Assembly (NCBI GenBank): GCA_005408345.1
Contig: SEMN01000329.1
Location: 248,001-312,000 of the forward strand
Length of the DNA stretch: 64,000 bases
DNA from: Macquaria australasica
Taxonomy: Eukaryota > Chordata > Actinopteri > Centrarchiformes > Percichthyidae
Direction: 5' to 3'
Each line of letters starts with the position of its first letter. Within the stretch, counting starts at the first letter, position 1. A program made the translations under genes and the position numbers. Below the pieces are notes generated by a model that made no database searches, was not told the DNA's origin, and was given only the letters and a program-made list of their open reading frames with translations. Positions 1-12,008 of the stretch are shown here, in pieces.

Positions 1-410
1 ACTCCGCCGCCCTCGCTGCCCCCCCTCCACCCTTTCCAAACAGCCCCACACAATGCTGCATGTGCGTGTGCGCTCTGCGGTACATGGGCTAAATGTCGTG
101 CAGAGGTAATGGGAAGTAGTCGCAAGGTAAGGTCGCGGGTTCACGGCGGGGTTAAAGAGACCAGTCCGCGGCTCCTGTTTGCTTTTTTTTCCACAACTCC
201 GCTTCCTTCCTACAGGAGGATGTGTCCAGTGTGCCACCGTCCTCACCCCGCAACAACCCCGCCACCGCACAGACCGTGTTTGTTTTTCTGCGTTTATTAA
301 ATCTTCCCCCGGCAGGAAAGCGACTAATATCACCACGTCACCGGGTGCTGGTGAGTTTAGCACTTTGCATCCCTCCTCGGCTCCCTGAGAAATCTTTTGT
401 GTTTGCATTT
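1..410. other. GC-rich left edge of the window
   Basis: This stretch is clearly richer in G and C, with more CpG, than the AT-rich DNA from 411 onward. It holds C-rich runs, a pyrimidine tract followed by TACAG (ending at 215) and a GTGAGT at 351-356. It could be the edge of a CpG-rich gene segment lying mainly to the left of the window. No promoter element or known protein domain is recognised. Confidence 0.35.
216..350 (+). CDS. Candidate internal exon, unknown product (weak)
   Basis: The sequence shows a T-run and pyrimidine-rich tract (about 180-211) ending in the acceptor TACAG at 211-215. Then come 135 bases (exactly 45 codons) open in one frame, then the donor-like GTGAGT at 351. Read in that frame the peptide begins EDVSSVPPSSPRNNPATAQ, a serine/proline-rich, probably disordered stretch; the second half is hydrophobic and less convincing. 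A phase 0 to phase 0 exon of this size is ordinary for vertebrates, but acceptor and donor matches of this quality occur by chance. I do not recognise the protein and cannot see flanking exons. It may be a splice-site coincidence in GC-rich DNA. Confidence 0.15.
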
Positions 411-2040
411 GTGAAGTCTGGTGACTATTTATATCCTCACATGTTGACTTTTCAAGGCTGTTGCAGTTCATCCAGCTTTTTTTCCAAGGTTTTATATTCA
501 AGCATTTTACAAATTTCATAGCAAAGCAAAAACTAAAAGAAAAAAAAAATGTAATCCACAACACAATCATCTAAATGCTTACAGGCAACAGATTAATAAT
601 CATAAACCATCAAGGGCAACTTTTTTAGCACCTATAATATAATTTACATTGACATTTTTTGCCCTTTTTTGAAAATGCTTGATCATAAATATATATTTTT
701 TTACTATCATAAAGGAGTCAATGACCTTCCCAATGATTAACAAAATGCCACTCATCAATCAAGGCTTTGATGAATCCACAGTATGAACCATATTTAAGCA
801 GCATGGCAGTGATGTAAGTTATTGAAAGGAAATAGACATAGATGTTCTTTTTTTTTAGTAGAGATTATTATTATTATCTCATTAGGGCTAACTGCCTGCA
901 GGTCAGGTGGGTTATCCACCATTTTAATTGCCACTGCATCATTGTTCAGGCCTTTAACCATTTTACAGGGGTTTTGCTCTAATGTAATGAGAATGACTGC
1001 ATTATGGAAATTTCGTCTCTATCATGTGATGTAGATTACTCCTTTAAGAAACCAAGTGAAATACTAATCATTTAAGGCTGGGAGTCTTGTTAAAAACACA
1101 CACTTCTATTGTATTCTATCCTATTTTATGCAGGTGGCTGTAGTTATATTAGGCTTACGTTGCAGCTTGTTTTTGCATATTAAGTTTAACAGTGCGGGTT
1201 TAAATTTAAATAGAAATTTGTTTTTCTATAGATGAGAAGAAAAATGATTTAAGATTCAGCTTCAAAGGCTTGACTCTAGTGCAATTACATATTCTATTAC
1301 AGATTTGTTTTTGTTTTTTTAAACAATACAATAAAACTTGTTCTATAACCAATTTGGTGTCACTTTTACTTTTAAACTAGGATTTTGTGTAACTGTAAAT
1401 TGACATGGAACACACATACATAACCTTATGAAAAAAGCTAACATGGAGTATTGGACCTATAATATTTCATATTTCATTATATGTAAAGTCCTGTAAAGTC
1501 AACTTCCTTCATTATAAACTAATGTACTAGCTTTGCATATTTCATTAGCATTAAAAATCAACTGCAACTGAATGAAAATGCAATTTTAGGTCATGTGATA
1601 ATTCTTAATATTATGAAAAACATTGCAGTAATGTGTGTTTCTGTTGTTGTTTAAATAAGGCAGTTTAATAGCACATTATGACATCATTACAATCAGGACA
1701 CAATATAATATACTGCAACACAACATCATGCAGACAGCATACAGAAACTCATACAAATAAAACATTTTCTTTTAGATGACTGGTTACAACTTAAAGTAAG
1801 TTTTATGCAACCCTGTTTTGTGTTTATATACATTACTACTAATTTGCAACAGCAAATATGTTCTGAAAGAAACGTAATGGTGTTATATGGTTCCCACATG
1901 CTGGACAAACCCTGGGATTAAGTATGTAGAAACTCATAGCATACCCAGACAAAACTACCACTCACTCAGTCCTGTCACTCAGGGAGTGAAGGAAGGATAA
2001 CAGGATGGACAACAGAAAGTAATGAGAGAAAAAGGGATGG
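411..2040. other. AT-rich unique non-coding DNA
   Basis: AT-rich sequence with scattered A and T runs (for example 540-549 and 691-701) and no open frame that resembles a protein. No transposon ends, structured RNA or notable repeat were recognised. Confidence 0.6.
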
Positions 2041-3295
2041 AGAAAAAAGATTAAGAAATAGAAAGAGAGAGAGAGAGAGCGCGGAGGAAGAGAAGGAATG
2101 GAGAAGTCATATAATCCTCAAAGTAGGTGATTGAGATTCACCTGACAGATACAAGACAAAAACAGAACGAGAGAGTAACAGAGGTAGAGTAGGGCTTTGC
2201 ATTGGCATGGAGACGGCCTGTTTTGTTGTTGCCTTCCCTCTGTTTCTGTCGCTCTCTCTGTGTCTCTCATCCTCTCCCTTTTTCTTTGTGTCCGTATAGA
2301 GACACCTATACTGGAGACAGGAGAGAGCGAGAGAGAGAGAGAGAGAGAGAGATTTTGGTCGTCTGCCTATCTCCTCCTCACCATGGCACCCCTGAGACCA
2401 AGCAAGCAAGGAGAGTACACATACACACACACTTTAGCCGCCACAGAGGAGAACAGCTTGGCTCTGTGTTACACTGAAAACCCCACTTTCCCTCAATCAG
2501 ACAGACAGGTAGACAGCTGGGTGTTACGCTAAATCCCTTCCCCCATGTGTCCCTCCTAACAAGAGCTCACTTCTTACTGTCACTTCTCTCTTTCTGCTGC
2601 TCTCTTTATTCCATGCATTGTGCTTAAAAGCGACTCAGCTTTGGGAAATATTTAACTATAGTATGACTGTAAAAATGTAGAGTAGTTTATGAATAGTGTA
2701 GCGGAGATGTTACGGTTTAAAACTGCAGGATTAGTCAGCAGAGACGGCCATTTAAGATGATGAAAATGAAACATAGTGTCTCCAACTGAAGTGTTATCTG
2801 TCCCTCTCTTGTCTCTCTCCACCCTGACCCCAAGTTCACTCCTTCTAAGCACCACTTCACCCCACATTTTGTGTGTCCATGTGTGTGTGTGTGTGTGTGT
2901 GTGTGTGGAGAGGTTTTTGATTTCCTGTGTGTGTGTACGATAGAGAGAGATGAGAGAGGATGATGGTCAGGCTTGGCCTACTGACTCATCCACAGAGAGA
3001 ACTGTGTTGATACAAGAATGAAGCCATCACACACTTACACACACGCACACACACAGAAGCTGACAGCCTCTTCCCATCAGTCTTTTGTTGGGCTTGCCAG
3101 TGATGATGATCTCACCACATAGCAGGACTAAGCCTCAATAGTCAGGCAGTCAGTCAGTTTGGCAGGCAGACAGACAGCCAGTCAATATACCCATCAGTCA
3201 TTCATTCAGGCAGCCAGTCAGTTAGCAGTGGCTAATTATCAAAACAGTAAGTTATTCAGCTACTTGGGCAGGTAGTTGGCTATCAAATAAGATAT
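2041..3295. repeat. Simple-repeat-rich stretch: (GA)n, (TG)n, CAGTCAG-like
   Basis: Contains (GA)8 at 2064-2079, (GA)12 at 2329-2352 and (TG)14 at 2880-2907. From about 3135 to 3225 there is a degenerate run of CAGTCAGT, GGCAGGCAG and CAGACAG units. The open frames across 2107-2532 on both strands come from pyrimidine/purine alternation and are not genes. Confidence 0.8.
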
Positions 3296-4002
3296 CATCC
3301 CAGCAGTGGTGGAAAGTAACTAAGTACATTTACTCAAGTACTGTACTTAAGTACAATTTTGTGGAACTTTACTTCAGTATTTTTATTTTCTGCTACTTAA
3401 TTCTTCTACTCCACTAAATTTCAGAGAGAAATATTGTACTTTTTAGTCCACTGTGTTTATATGACTAGTTACTTTTCAGATGAAGATTTTCATAAAATAC
3501 AACACGCTGTTAAAAATTAAATGAGTGCTTCCCGACCTTTTTTGGCTTGTGAGCCCTTACAAAAAAATGTCTATGAGAGCCATTTCCCCTCTGAACTTCT
3601 CAGATGGTGTAAATGTAAATGGTCAAATATTTCACAAATAACAGCAATAACTACCCCATTAATCATCAGATGACCCCTCAGATTGATCTTGTAACCCTTT
3701 GGAGGTTACAAGTTGGGCAAAACTACCTAACAGTATATCAAGTGATTAAATGTAGCTCCACCTTGACCAGCTACAATGGTGAAACACTGCTTAAACATTG
3801 ATGCATCAATATTAGCAATCTAATAATATATCAGTCACAGGGGGAACAAGTACTTTTACTTTTGATACTTTAAGTACATTTTGCTGATCATACTTTTATT
3901 TGAAATGCAGGACATTTACTTGCAGGGGAGTATTTTTATATTGTTGTACTGGTTCTTTTACTTAAGTAAAGGATATGAGCTTCGTCCACCGCTTCTTCCC
4001 AG
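3296..4002 (+). mobile_element. hAT-type non-autonomous DNA transposon with target-site duplication
   Basis: The element runs from 3304 (CAGTGGTGG) to 3994 (CCACCGCTT). The last nine bases are the reverse complement of the first nine with two mismatches. It is bounded by CATCCCAG (3296-3303) and CTTCCCAG (3995-4002), an 8-bp target-site duplication matching at 7 of 8 positions, the length expected for hAT superfamily insertions. The interior has the motif ACTTTACTCAAGTACTGTAC and its inverse near the right end (TACTTAAGTAAAGGAT), as in a very common teleost repeat I recognise from memory. It encodes no transposase. A second repeat lies inside it (3523 to about 3729), so the original element was roughly 484 bp. 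Exact family name is not assigned. Confidence 0.85.
3523..3729 (+). mobile_element. Second short transposon nested inside the hAT-type element
   Basis: Begins GAGTGCTTCCCGACCTTTTT with GGCTTGTGAGCCC just downstream. Ends with CCCCTCAGATTGATCTTGTA, a CCTTTGGAGG stretch and an AAGTTGGG motif. This is the layout of an abundant teleost repeat whose intact copies begin with GTTCCCAACC and end with GGTTGGGAAC, inverted with respect to each other. The copy is decayed and its target duplication is unclear. Host-element sequence resumes near 3730, so this insertion is younger than the host element. Confidence 0.7.
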
Positions 4003-4379
4003 TCATTCAGTGGCTCCTTTTAGTAGACTGGATTTGGCAGTTGTCACCTCAGCCCTAAAAACTTCTCTTTCCTCGACTCTACTACAACTCTTCATCTATG
4101 AGGAAACAACTTGGATCAGACACGAGAAAGAAGGAAAGAAAAAGAAGAACATTAAAAAGAACCATTATTTTCTTCACAACGACTCTCTTTCATTGAAAAT
4201 CGAGTGAGAAATCCTGCTCTTTAGGCTCAGATACAAATTGTAATAGTCACAAGTCAATAACAAATTCTACTTTAATCTTAAAAACAGCAAGAATCAGAGC
4301 ATTCAAGTCCAGGCAAGATTCAGAAAAACCTATCCATTCTTTTATTTCCAGCAGCTTGAGCTTAAACAGTCTTTTCTCA
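4003..4379. other. Unassigned sequence between transposon relics
   Basis: Pyrimidine-rich then A-rich sequence (A/G-rich at 4128-4165) between the hAT-type element and the recognisable part of the L2-like remnant. It may be the more decayed upstream part of that LINE, but I see no diagnostic motif. Confidence 0.4.
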
Positions 4380-4905
4380 GGTCTCCCCTAAAAACATCTC
4401 AGGCTGCAGCTGATCCTAACAAAGACGAGGAAAACTGAACATGTAGAGTTTGAAATACCACCGCTAAAAGACCAAAAACACATTTTTCAATTTTTATGAT
4501 GTGCACCCTCGTGGTCCCTCAAGTCATCAGGTAGCAGCATGTTAACTGTTCCCACAAACAAAGGAAAACATGGAGAAGTAGTTATACTGCACACTGGTAC
4601 ACACTTCTAGGAGTTACAAAATTTGACCTGACTCTGATCTTTAAAACCAGATAAAAGGCATTCATGTTTTCTACTAAATCTTAAACACTCGGATCATTAT
4701 CCAACTGGTGCTTACATCCTGGACTCACTCCTATTTATTTGTGTTTTCATCCTTTAATGAGTTAAATTAATTCATTTGTTTCTATGCTTATAATACATTA
4801 TTTGTACTGTATTTCTTATTTGTCTGTCTGTATGAGTTATGTGAACCGCTTTGAATTGTCTTGTGTATCAAATGTGCCATATAAATAAACTTTCTTTGTC
4901 TTGCC
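4380..4905 (+). mobile_element. L2-like LINE, ORF2 C-terminal relic plus 3' end
   Basis: Three landmarks occur in the expected order. At 4400-4440 a decayed GCTGCAGCTGATCC...ACAAAGACGAGGAAA segment matches the stretch that in intact teleost L2 elements encodes AAARVLTKTRK-like residues. At 4541-4600 the + frame reads MLTVPTNKGKHGEVVILHTG, resembling the L2 ORF2 tail pattern (VP, then KHGE). At 4838-4905 comes the characteristic 3' end, GTGAACCGCTTTGAATTG followed by ATGTGCCATATAAATAAA. The frame is broken by stops and the 5' part is missing, as usual for dead LINE copies. It includes an AATAAA polyadenylation-like signal at 4884-4889. Assignment is from recall of the family. Confidence 0.75.
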
Positions 4906-6330
4906 TTCATGTAGATAATTCGGTGCTTTGTTTCATTTCTTTAGTAATTAAGTAAATCATAAAAGTTGTGTTTACTCTAGTTGTTAAAGTTCAAATCCTC
5001 TCACACTTCAGTAGAAAGAGGCTTGACTTGGACTGTGCTGATTAAAATGTCAGACAAATTCACACCCTGGAAAGACCCGATGTGTTTTAAATAGTATGAT
5101 GGTGGCACAGATTTCAGGTCATGGAGCTGGTGGAGTAAGAGGGGAAACACCCCATCGCCATACTGGTTGTAATGGGACGGAGAGAATGTAGTATAATGAA
5201 TCATAGGCACAACAAAATGCACTCAGTCAGTACGTCAACCATCAGCTCAAATCCATAAACTTTTGTCATTTTCAACCAGTGAAATTCAATTCCTGAAAAA
5301 CATAAAGGTTCCTTCCTATTTTTCGTTTAAAGCCGTCAGATAAGTGTGTGTCAACTGGAGAGATTAAAGAAAAGAAATAGCCTCCATTGTTTGGCATCTG
5401 TAAAAAGACACTCTGAACACATCATAGAAACCTGAAAAAGAGAATAATGTGGTCTAATCAATTGTTTACCAGATAGCGGCCGTGTCGTTACCTATCTAAA
5501 GCTACCTGTCTGATTGAGTTTCACTTCCCTCAGGCTTTCCCACAACTCTAGTATGAAAACAGAGAGAGCAGACTAAAATAAAAAAGCAGATTTATTAATT
5601 TATTTAGTTATTTAAAAGGAGAGTCTGGCGTTGATATGCAAGCGGTGTGCCTGATGAGCATGAACAAAACAGAGCGCAGGAGTTGGAATATTCTGAGAAC
5701 AACTGTATCCGTTGTTGTGCTAATCCTAAATGAAATATGTATTCAGTAAAAGGATTAGGGCGTCCAGTGTCATAAAAGAAACCACTTACCAGCACCAAAG
5801 GTAATTTGTAACCTTAGCAACTGCTTGTGGAAATGAATGGGGGATTAGGATTGGCTGCAGCCAGCGTTGTCTTCATGCAGTCAAAACGACCTACACACAC
5901 ACCAATATTTGTTAATACTAAATTCAGGCATACTGAGCACCTATGCAGGCATAAAAGCATTGGAAAAGTTGTGCACAGACACAAAAGGAGGTTTCATACA
6001 TAATATAGAAGTTAAAAAAAAAGTGAAAAGTAAAACAAGTGCAAGGAAAACAACAGGATTAAGTATTGTGTGAGTAAACGTTAGAAAGAACAAACCTTTT
6101 ATTTTTCAGTTTATCTGTTATTTCTTTACAGCCAAAGAAAGACCTTGAGCAACAGGTCAAAGGATTTGTTATCAGTCTTATAATAAGGCTGAAGAGTTGT
6201 AAGCAGGACGATGCCTTGGGATGATGCAACACACTTTGAACTGCAGACTAATCGGAATCGGTTTGTTTTTAACTGACACATTTAAGACAGCTGTGCACGT
6301 TAAAAGGAGTTTATGCAGCCCTGTATCTAT
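4906..6330. other. Unique non-coding DNA
   Basis: Mixed unique sequence without recognised transposon ends. An A/T-rich patch lies at 5573-5615. Nothing gene-like was seen on either strand. Confidence 0.55.
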
Positions 6331-7110
6331 TCATATTTGTGTGTGTGTGTGTGTGATGTGTTTTAACCTAGACCTTGTGTGACAGTTCTCAGGAAGCAGA
6401 GGTGTCAACCGTAACTGCAAGTTCTCACATTACACTTAATGATGTCGACTCTTGCTTGAACAGACAAGGGGGAGTGTGTTTGCGTATGCACGTATATGTA
6501 TGTAGACAGAGAGAGAAAGGCAAACAGGCAGACAGAAACATACTGTAAATACATTCATAGGTTGAGGGATACGCAGGTGAAACAACAGATACGCAAATCA
6601 CGAGATAAGTTCAACGAGGAGAGAGAAAGAGAAGGAAAGCAAGAGAGGGATTATGTTCTAAATAACCACTTCTGTCTAGTTGCACTACCTTGTTGGAGAC
6701 ATCTCAAATAGCTAATTGCTTAATCATGTGGAAGTGACAATAGCCCAACCTTGTTCTCATCTGTTCTCTTTCTCTCTGCCTTAATCCCTCTGTCGTTTTG
6801 TGTGTTGCCTCGCTGTACATGTGTGCGTTTGTTTGTCTCTCACTCCATGTGACTCATCATCTTCCTTATCTTACCTCATACCTTCTTACTTTCTGTCACT
6901 CTCTCTGTAAGTCTAGGGAAGCTATTAAAGCGGTGGCAAATGGCTTCTTGGGTGACATTTGCTGACATTCAAGGAAGTGCATTTATCAGTGTACTACAGT
7001 TCACCTTGGTGAATGAAATCCATTTGTGCCACTATGATGGCCTGGTGGCCCCTCTCTCTCCCTGTCTCTACCTCTCTCTCTACCTCTCTCTCTCTCTCTC
7101 CATCCCTGTC
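6331..7110. repeat. Unique DNA with (TG)n, purine-rich and (CT)n tracts
   Basis: (TG)8 at about 6340-6355, a GAGAGAGAAAGAGAAGG purine tract near 6620-6645, and a long imperfect (CT)n block at 7051-7101 (pure from 7084). The open frames on both strands at 6940-7332 are translations of this CT block and its flanks. Confidence 0.75.
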
Positions 7111-7449
7111 CCTAAATGGATGCCCAGTGTACAGGGAAATGGCAAGGTGGCGCGCAGCTTCGCAGCTGCTCTCAAATGTCATGCTGAAGAAAAAATCTTT
7201 AATGGGCTAAGTGTAGCCTTTCCAGCCCTAACTTGTCAGGTAATCAGAAATCTCTCTCTCACTCTCTCTGTCTCTCTACTCACCGACCTTTTCCTCGTTC
7301 CTCAGCTCCCCAGGGCCATGACACACCACTAATTACCTGTTATACCAATCGGAGAGTGGGATGGCATGAAAGAGGAAGACTGCTTTTAAGACGGGAGGAT
7401 ATCACATCCTCCTCCTCATCGCCTTCATTCAGGCAGGCTGCATATTTTT

Positions 7450-9060
7450 AGCCTGGTTATGATTTTTTTTTAAAATTATTATTAAGCCAAGGCATAACTC
7501 TATGGCACTGGAGTCACCTGGAACATGACACCTCTTTTTATAAGTGGGTGATTTTCATGTAACTGAGGGGATTTCTTTCACTATACCCGCAGGAACCATT
7601 GTTAACCTGTTGCCGATTGTCACTGTTTCTCTCAGGAGGGTTTACATTGTGACATAGGAAGACAGAACACACAACTTGGAGTGTAAACAAAGCCCCAACT
7701 AGCTTGTAACTACATGACCAAATGTTTATAAAACACATACCGTATAAAATCACTGTATGAAATAATTTGGTCATAGTGTTAACTAGTGACTAACATTTGT
7801 CGGGTGGCCAGAAACACAACTCCAACTCCAAACATGCTCACCATATTAGCTTTATAAGGAGATATGTCAATGTTGTGTTTACAGTTTGTTGTGCTTAATA
7901 GTGTGTAGTTTGACAAAAAAAAAAAGAAAACACAACAAATTCAGGTCCATAGAGTTTGCTCAGTTGTCATTGGAGATCACATGGTCATAATAACTGAGTG
8001 ACAAGCCAGCAAGTGTCCCTTGACTTTAGATTTTTTTTTTTTTTTTTTGACAAATTATTTTTGTTGTAACTATGGGTAATATTCTACTGATCACTACTTT
8101 CTTGGATAGTAAAAGTATTACATTCTGGTATTTATATGTAGAGTACCATTTAGAGCTAAATCCTATTGTCTCAAATTGCCATCTAATTAGAGGTTTTAAC
8201 ATTTGCAGTAAACATCATGTGTTTCATCATAAAAACATTGCCTAAAGGTAAATAACGTGCAGTTTACAACTGTGTCCCAGCTAAATGACAAACATGGATG
8301 TGGTAGTGAAGTTTAATGTGACATGAATCCCTGGCAGAGATTTCCATTTCTCCCTGTGGGTGACATGTGATTGACAGTAAGCCGTGTCATGTAAAGTGCA
8401 CACTGGTACGAAAACACACAACGAAATAACAATATAACAAAAGCAATGACGGCAACAAATCAAAGCTTCCTAAGTTGTTTTCCATACTGTGCACGAAAGA
8501 ATTGCTCCAAGTGGCTTCTTCCAAAAAAAAAAAAGAAAAAAAGAAAAAGAAAATAAACAAGGCCGGAGTTTTTTAACTTACCTTTAATCACCTTTTACTG
8601 TAGCAGCTTTTAAATGTAGTTAGCTTAGTGATAAGTACTACTGCACAGTCTCAAGAAGTAAATCTAAATAGTTATAATTAAGGATGAACATCCTCCCTTG
8701 GATAAAATGTGCACAAGCCTTTATTCTGTTAAAACACCTATGGATCAGCAGGAACTGGAGAGGTAATCGCAGCATTGTGAGAAAGATAAGGCAGATAAAT
8801 TGAAGCAGGAAGTAAAGTACATACAGTAGATATAGTTTATCAACTGAGAAAAAACATTGTTATTATTCTGTTGTGATGGAAGTTCTCTGTGTTTTGTTCC
8901 CATTGGATTGGAGATTTGTTTCCTCAAATAAAATCACTTCTTTTCTAATATATTCTTTTTTTGTTAAAACGAACACACCCAATCCACCAGACACAGACAC
9001 ACGGACACATTCAGATAGTCAAGTAAAAGCACACACCGTGAAAGAAAACAGGTAAAGGCA
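7450..9060. other. AT-rich unique DNA with poly-A/T runs
   Basis: Contains an A run at 7915-7924, an uninterrupted T run of about 18 bases at 8031-8048 and A-rich sequence at 8523-8556. The T run could be the reverse-strand tail of a decayed retroelement, but no adjacent body was recognised. No gene seen. Confidence 0.5.
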
Positions 9061-9097
9061 CTCACACACCCATACCACAGCTTGCCTGCCGGCGTCT

Positions 9098-9099
<2 letters not shown>

Positions 9100-9170
<71 letters not shown>
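9100..9170. repeat. Long (CA)n microsatellite
   Basis: About 66 bp of uninterrupted CA units, ending in a CGCACA variant. On the minus strand it creates valine/cysteine-repeat open frames that are not proteins. This length is usually polymorphic in fish. Confidence 0.98.
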
Positions 9171-9179
9171 TGCAAAACA

Positions 9180-10480
9180 CCCATTGAGTAGCAGGGTGTA
9201 ATGTTATTTTCCTGTAGGCAGAATGTTTAAATGTAAGAAGAAGCGGCAGAAGGAACAGACGAGGGAGGGATGACGCAAAAGGAGACATGAGGAAATAAAG
9301 ATATCTTGAGTGACAGGAAGAGGGACGTACAGTGAGAGACGGGCGAGAGGGACTGATTGATGGATTTGACCTTTTTGTGGCGTTCAATCGTAAAGAATAC
9401 TTTCATATTGAATTTTTTTAGATAAATAAATTGTACAGCTGAGCTTTTTCTTTTTTCCCTGCACATTTCAAAATACAAGCCAAGACACAAGCACGTAGTC
9501 TGAGTGACATTTTGGCAATCGAATAGCATCCTGTTGAAATGCAAGCTAAGTAACAACTCGGAAAAGTCATTTCCATTTTCCAACACTCATTATATAATAC
9601 ATGGCATTTTTTTATGTGGTTTAAATTATGTCTGATGATTGCATTCCTCAAAATATATACAATACAAACAAAAATGGAGGTGAGTGGAATTTTGTTTGTG
9701 GTGCTCACAGCATTTAAAAATTACGTTTAAAAATTCAACAGTAACTTATCGTTCCAGAATCAGCATCCCCATCAGACCTCACAGGAAACAGTTTTCATTG
9801 GAATGATGAAATAGCCCATATGAACTATCTGCATGACCGTATACCACTAGAGGTAAGTAAGAAAATATGTTATTTTGTCATTTGGGTGAACCAACATTTA
9901 AGCAACTTCATAACTTCATTTTGTAAAGGAGGTAAGTGCTTTCACAAGTTTTTCTGTTGCCACAATTTTAATATCTGTGATTTATAATTTGTATTGACAC
10001 ATTTCATAGCACACAAACTAGAGTGACCAACTCACCTCACTGTCTAACATGAGCAGTAGTCCAAAAAACAACAAAGAACAATACACAAAACAGATGAAGG
10101 AAGGAGGTTTTTCTGAGAAGACATTTATGAGGAATCAAGCCTATGGATTTTCTGCAGGTAAAGGTTATATTGTGCTATTTTGGATGTTTGTTGTTCCACA
10201 GTTGAGTTGATTGACCAAAAAAATGCTTCTGCCATCTTTGCACACTGAGTGTGACTTACATAGTGTAACTCAAATTATAGCAACATGGTGCTGAAAGTAT
10301 ATCTGCACAGAATACATCCAGACATTCATATGCATACACATCCATGCATCACCTGCACACTTAGACGCATCTAAAATACACACACAAACACACACGCCAA
10401 AGTCTCCTGGTTGCAGGTGTTTATTGTTGTTTTCAGCTGAAGCTGGACTGAATAATCGAGGGTTTATGAGTTTGCCATTT
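9180..10480. other. Unique non-coding DNA
   Basis: No recognised transposon or gene. A cluster of CACACA-type short tracts occurs near 10320-10395. Confidence 0.5.
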
Positions 10481-10944
10481 ATTCTGTCAGCCCTGTGTGC
10501 TGCCTTTCCAGAAGACCAGACCCTTTAAAAGTCAGTCCTTTCTTCCGCCCAACATTCTGGCCTTTCATAGTGCTCAGCCTCTTTATTGATAAGCAGGTTT
10601 TCCATTCAGGGGAACATGGACTACCATACAAAGACTTGAGAACAGGGAATGACCTTTGTGGTCACACATCATTTGAGAGAAATAATTCCATTTTTTGCAG
10701 CTTGGCTGTATAAAGATGCAGGTCTCACGCTGCTGACGTATTGCACCACAACAAGACTGCAGAAAGGAGCAAGAGGCAAACACATGGAGACAACTTTATC
10801 TTTTCTCGCCGCCTCGCTCTCGCTGGTTTCTGTCTCTCCTGCCCTCTCACTGGGTGCCAGAAATAGGGGTCTCTTACTGTGCAACACGGGTGCTGTCAGG
10901 GATTCATCCCCACACAGCAGAGTGAGACCCGTCTCTCAGGGCCC

Positions 10945-10986
10945 TGTGTATGTGTGTGTGTGGGTGTGTGTGTGTGTGTGTGTGTA
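10945..10986. repeat. (TG)n microsatellite
   Basis: Interrupted TG tract with one TGGG interruption near 10961. A second interrupted TG tract lies at about 11108-11133. Confidence 0.95.
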
Positions 10987-11149
10987 CGTACATGCAGAAC
11001 TATTAGCGTAGCTCAGCAGCTCCAAGAAAAAGGCCTCAAAATATCTTGTCCACACCTTTCCCCAGACAGCCTGTCCATGAAGTGCTTTTCTGTGTTAGAA
11101 TCTGGGACACGTGTGTCTGTGTGTGTGTGTGTCTGAGTGTGAGTATGTG

Positions 11150-11830
11150 AGCATGCCCCCTGCAGACTTTGCTATGCTACCGACAGTGAGTTGACGTGAA
11201 CATGACCAAGTGCCTGTCTCAGTTATGATAGGGGAGGCTGATAAAATGTCTGTCGTGCCTAAACCACCTCTCCGTCCACTCAGGACACACAAACATATTC
11301 ATGTCTGTGGACAATTTTTATACTGTTTCTTACACTGCTTCTTTCTGCACTCCATGTTTATCAGAAACACCAAACACATAAAAACACCTATGTACAGCAA
11401 AATCACCAGGGTTTAAATAAATACTCCTTAAAACTATGTTCATATACAAAGAATTTATTTTAGTTAATATATTTGTAAGAAACTGAATACCTTTAAATCA
11501 GCTTTATGTGCCCTCGCTCTATGACAGTGATGATTTGTTGTATTCATGCACTCAACTAACCTGTTTAGAAGTTGGATTGTGATTGAGCCTGTACACTTAG
11601 GAAGGCAGTAGCTGATACAGTACGTTTGTGCTTGGTAATCTTCTGCTAATGAGAACTTCAAAAAAGTGAAAGAGTACTTTTAAGTTTGAGTGCAAACCAG
11701 TTTACTAGTGGTATACATAATGTTGCCCAGATAATGCTTTTTTTTAACATAATGAGAAATAATCACATTGAACGTACCTGCAAACGGTTCACTGTCAATA
11801 TATTTCATTTTTTCCCCGTACGTTATCTGC
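11150..11830. other. Unique non-coding DNA
   Basis: No gene, transposon or structured element recognised between the TG tract at 11108-11133 and the MITE at 11832. Confidence 0.45.
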
Positions 11831-11831
11831 C

Positions 11832-12008
11832 CCAGGGGCCCATTTCACAAAAGTGATTTGCGAGCACCGCATAGACTGCAAATGGTGGCAGCGTCATGTT
11901 TCACAAATGACTGTTGCTTGCAAATTCTAGAAAAAGGGCTCTAAATGTATCAAAATGAGCAAGAGGGGAAGTGGTCAATGTTGCAAATCTCGTGAAACAG
12001 GCCCCTGG
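11832..12008 (+). mobile_element. Short MITE with inverted terminal repeats
   Basis: The left end CCAGGGGCCCATTTCACAAA and the right end, read on the minus strand as CCAGGGGCCTGTTTCACGAG, match at 17 of 20 positions. The 177-bp element has no coding capacity. The GGGGCC(T/C)RTTTCAC end resembles miniature elements of the PIF/Harbinger group that are common in fish. I could not find a clear target-site duplication, so the superfamily is an inference. A copy of another dispersed repeat begins immediately to the right at 12009. Confidence 0.75.

Noticed and set aside
8031..8048. Poly-T as a retroelement tail
   Set aside because: No recognisable element body or target duplication beside it; kept only as a homopolymer run.
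9100..9170. CRISPR-like or protein-repeat array
   Set aside because: Plain dinucleotide repeat with no spacers; the other regular arrays in the window are likewise microsatellites.
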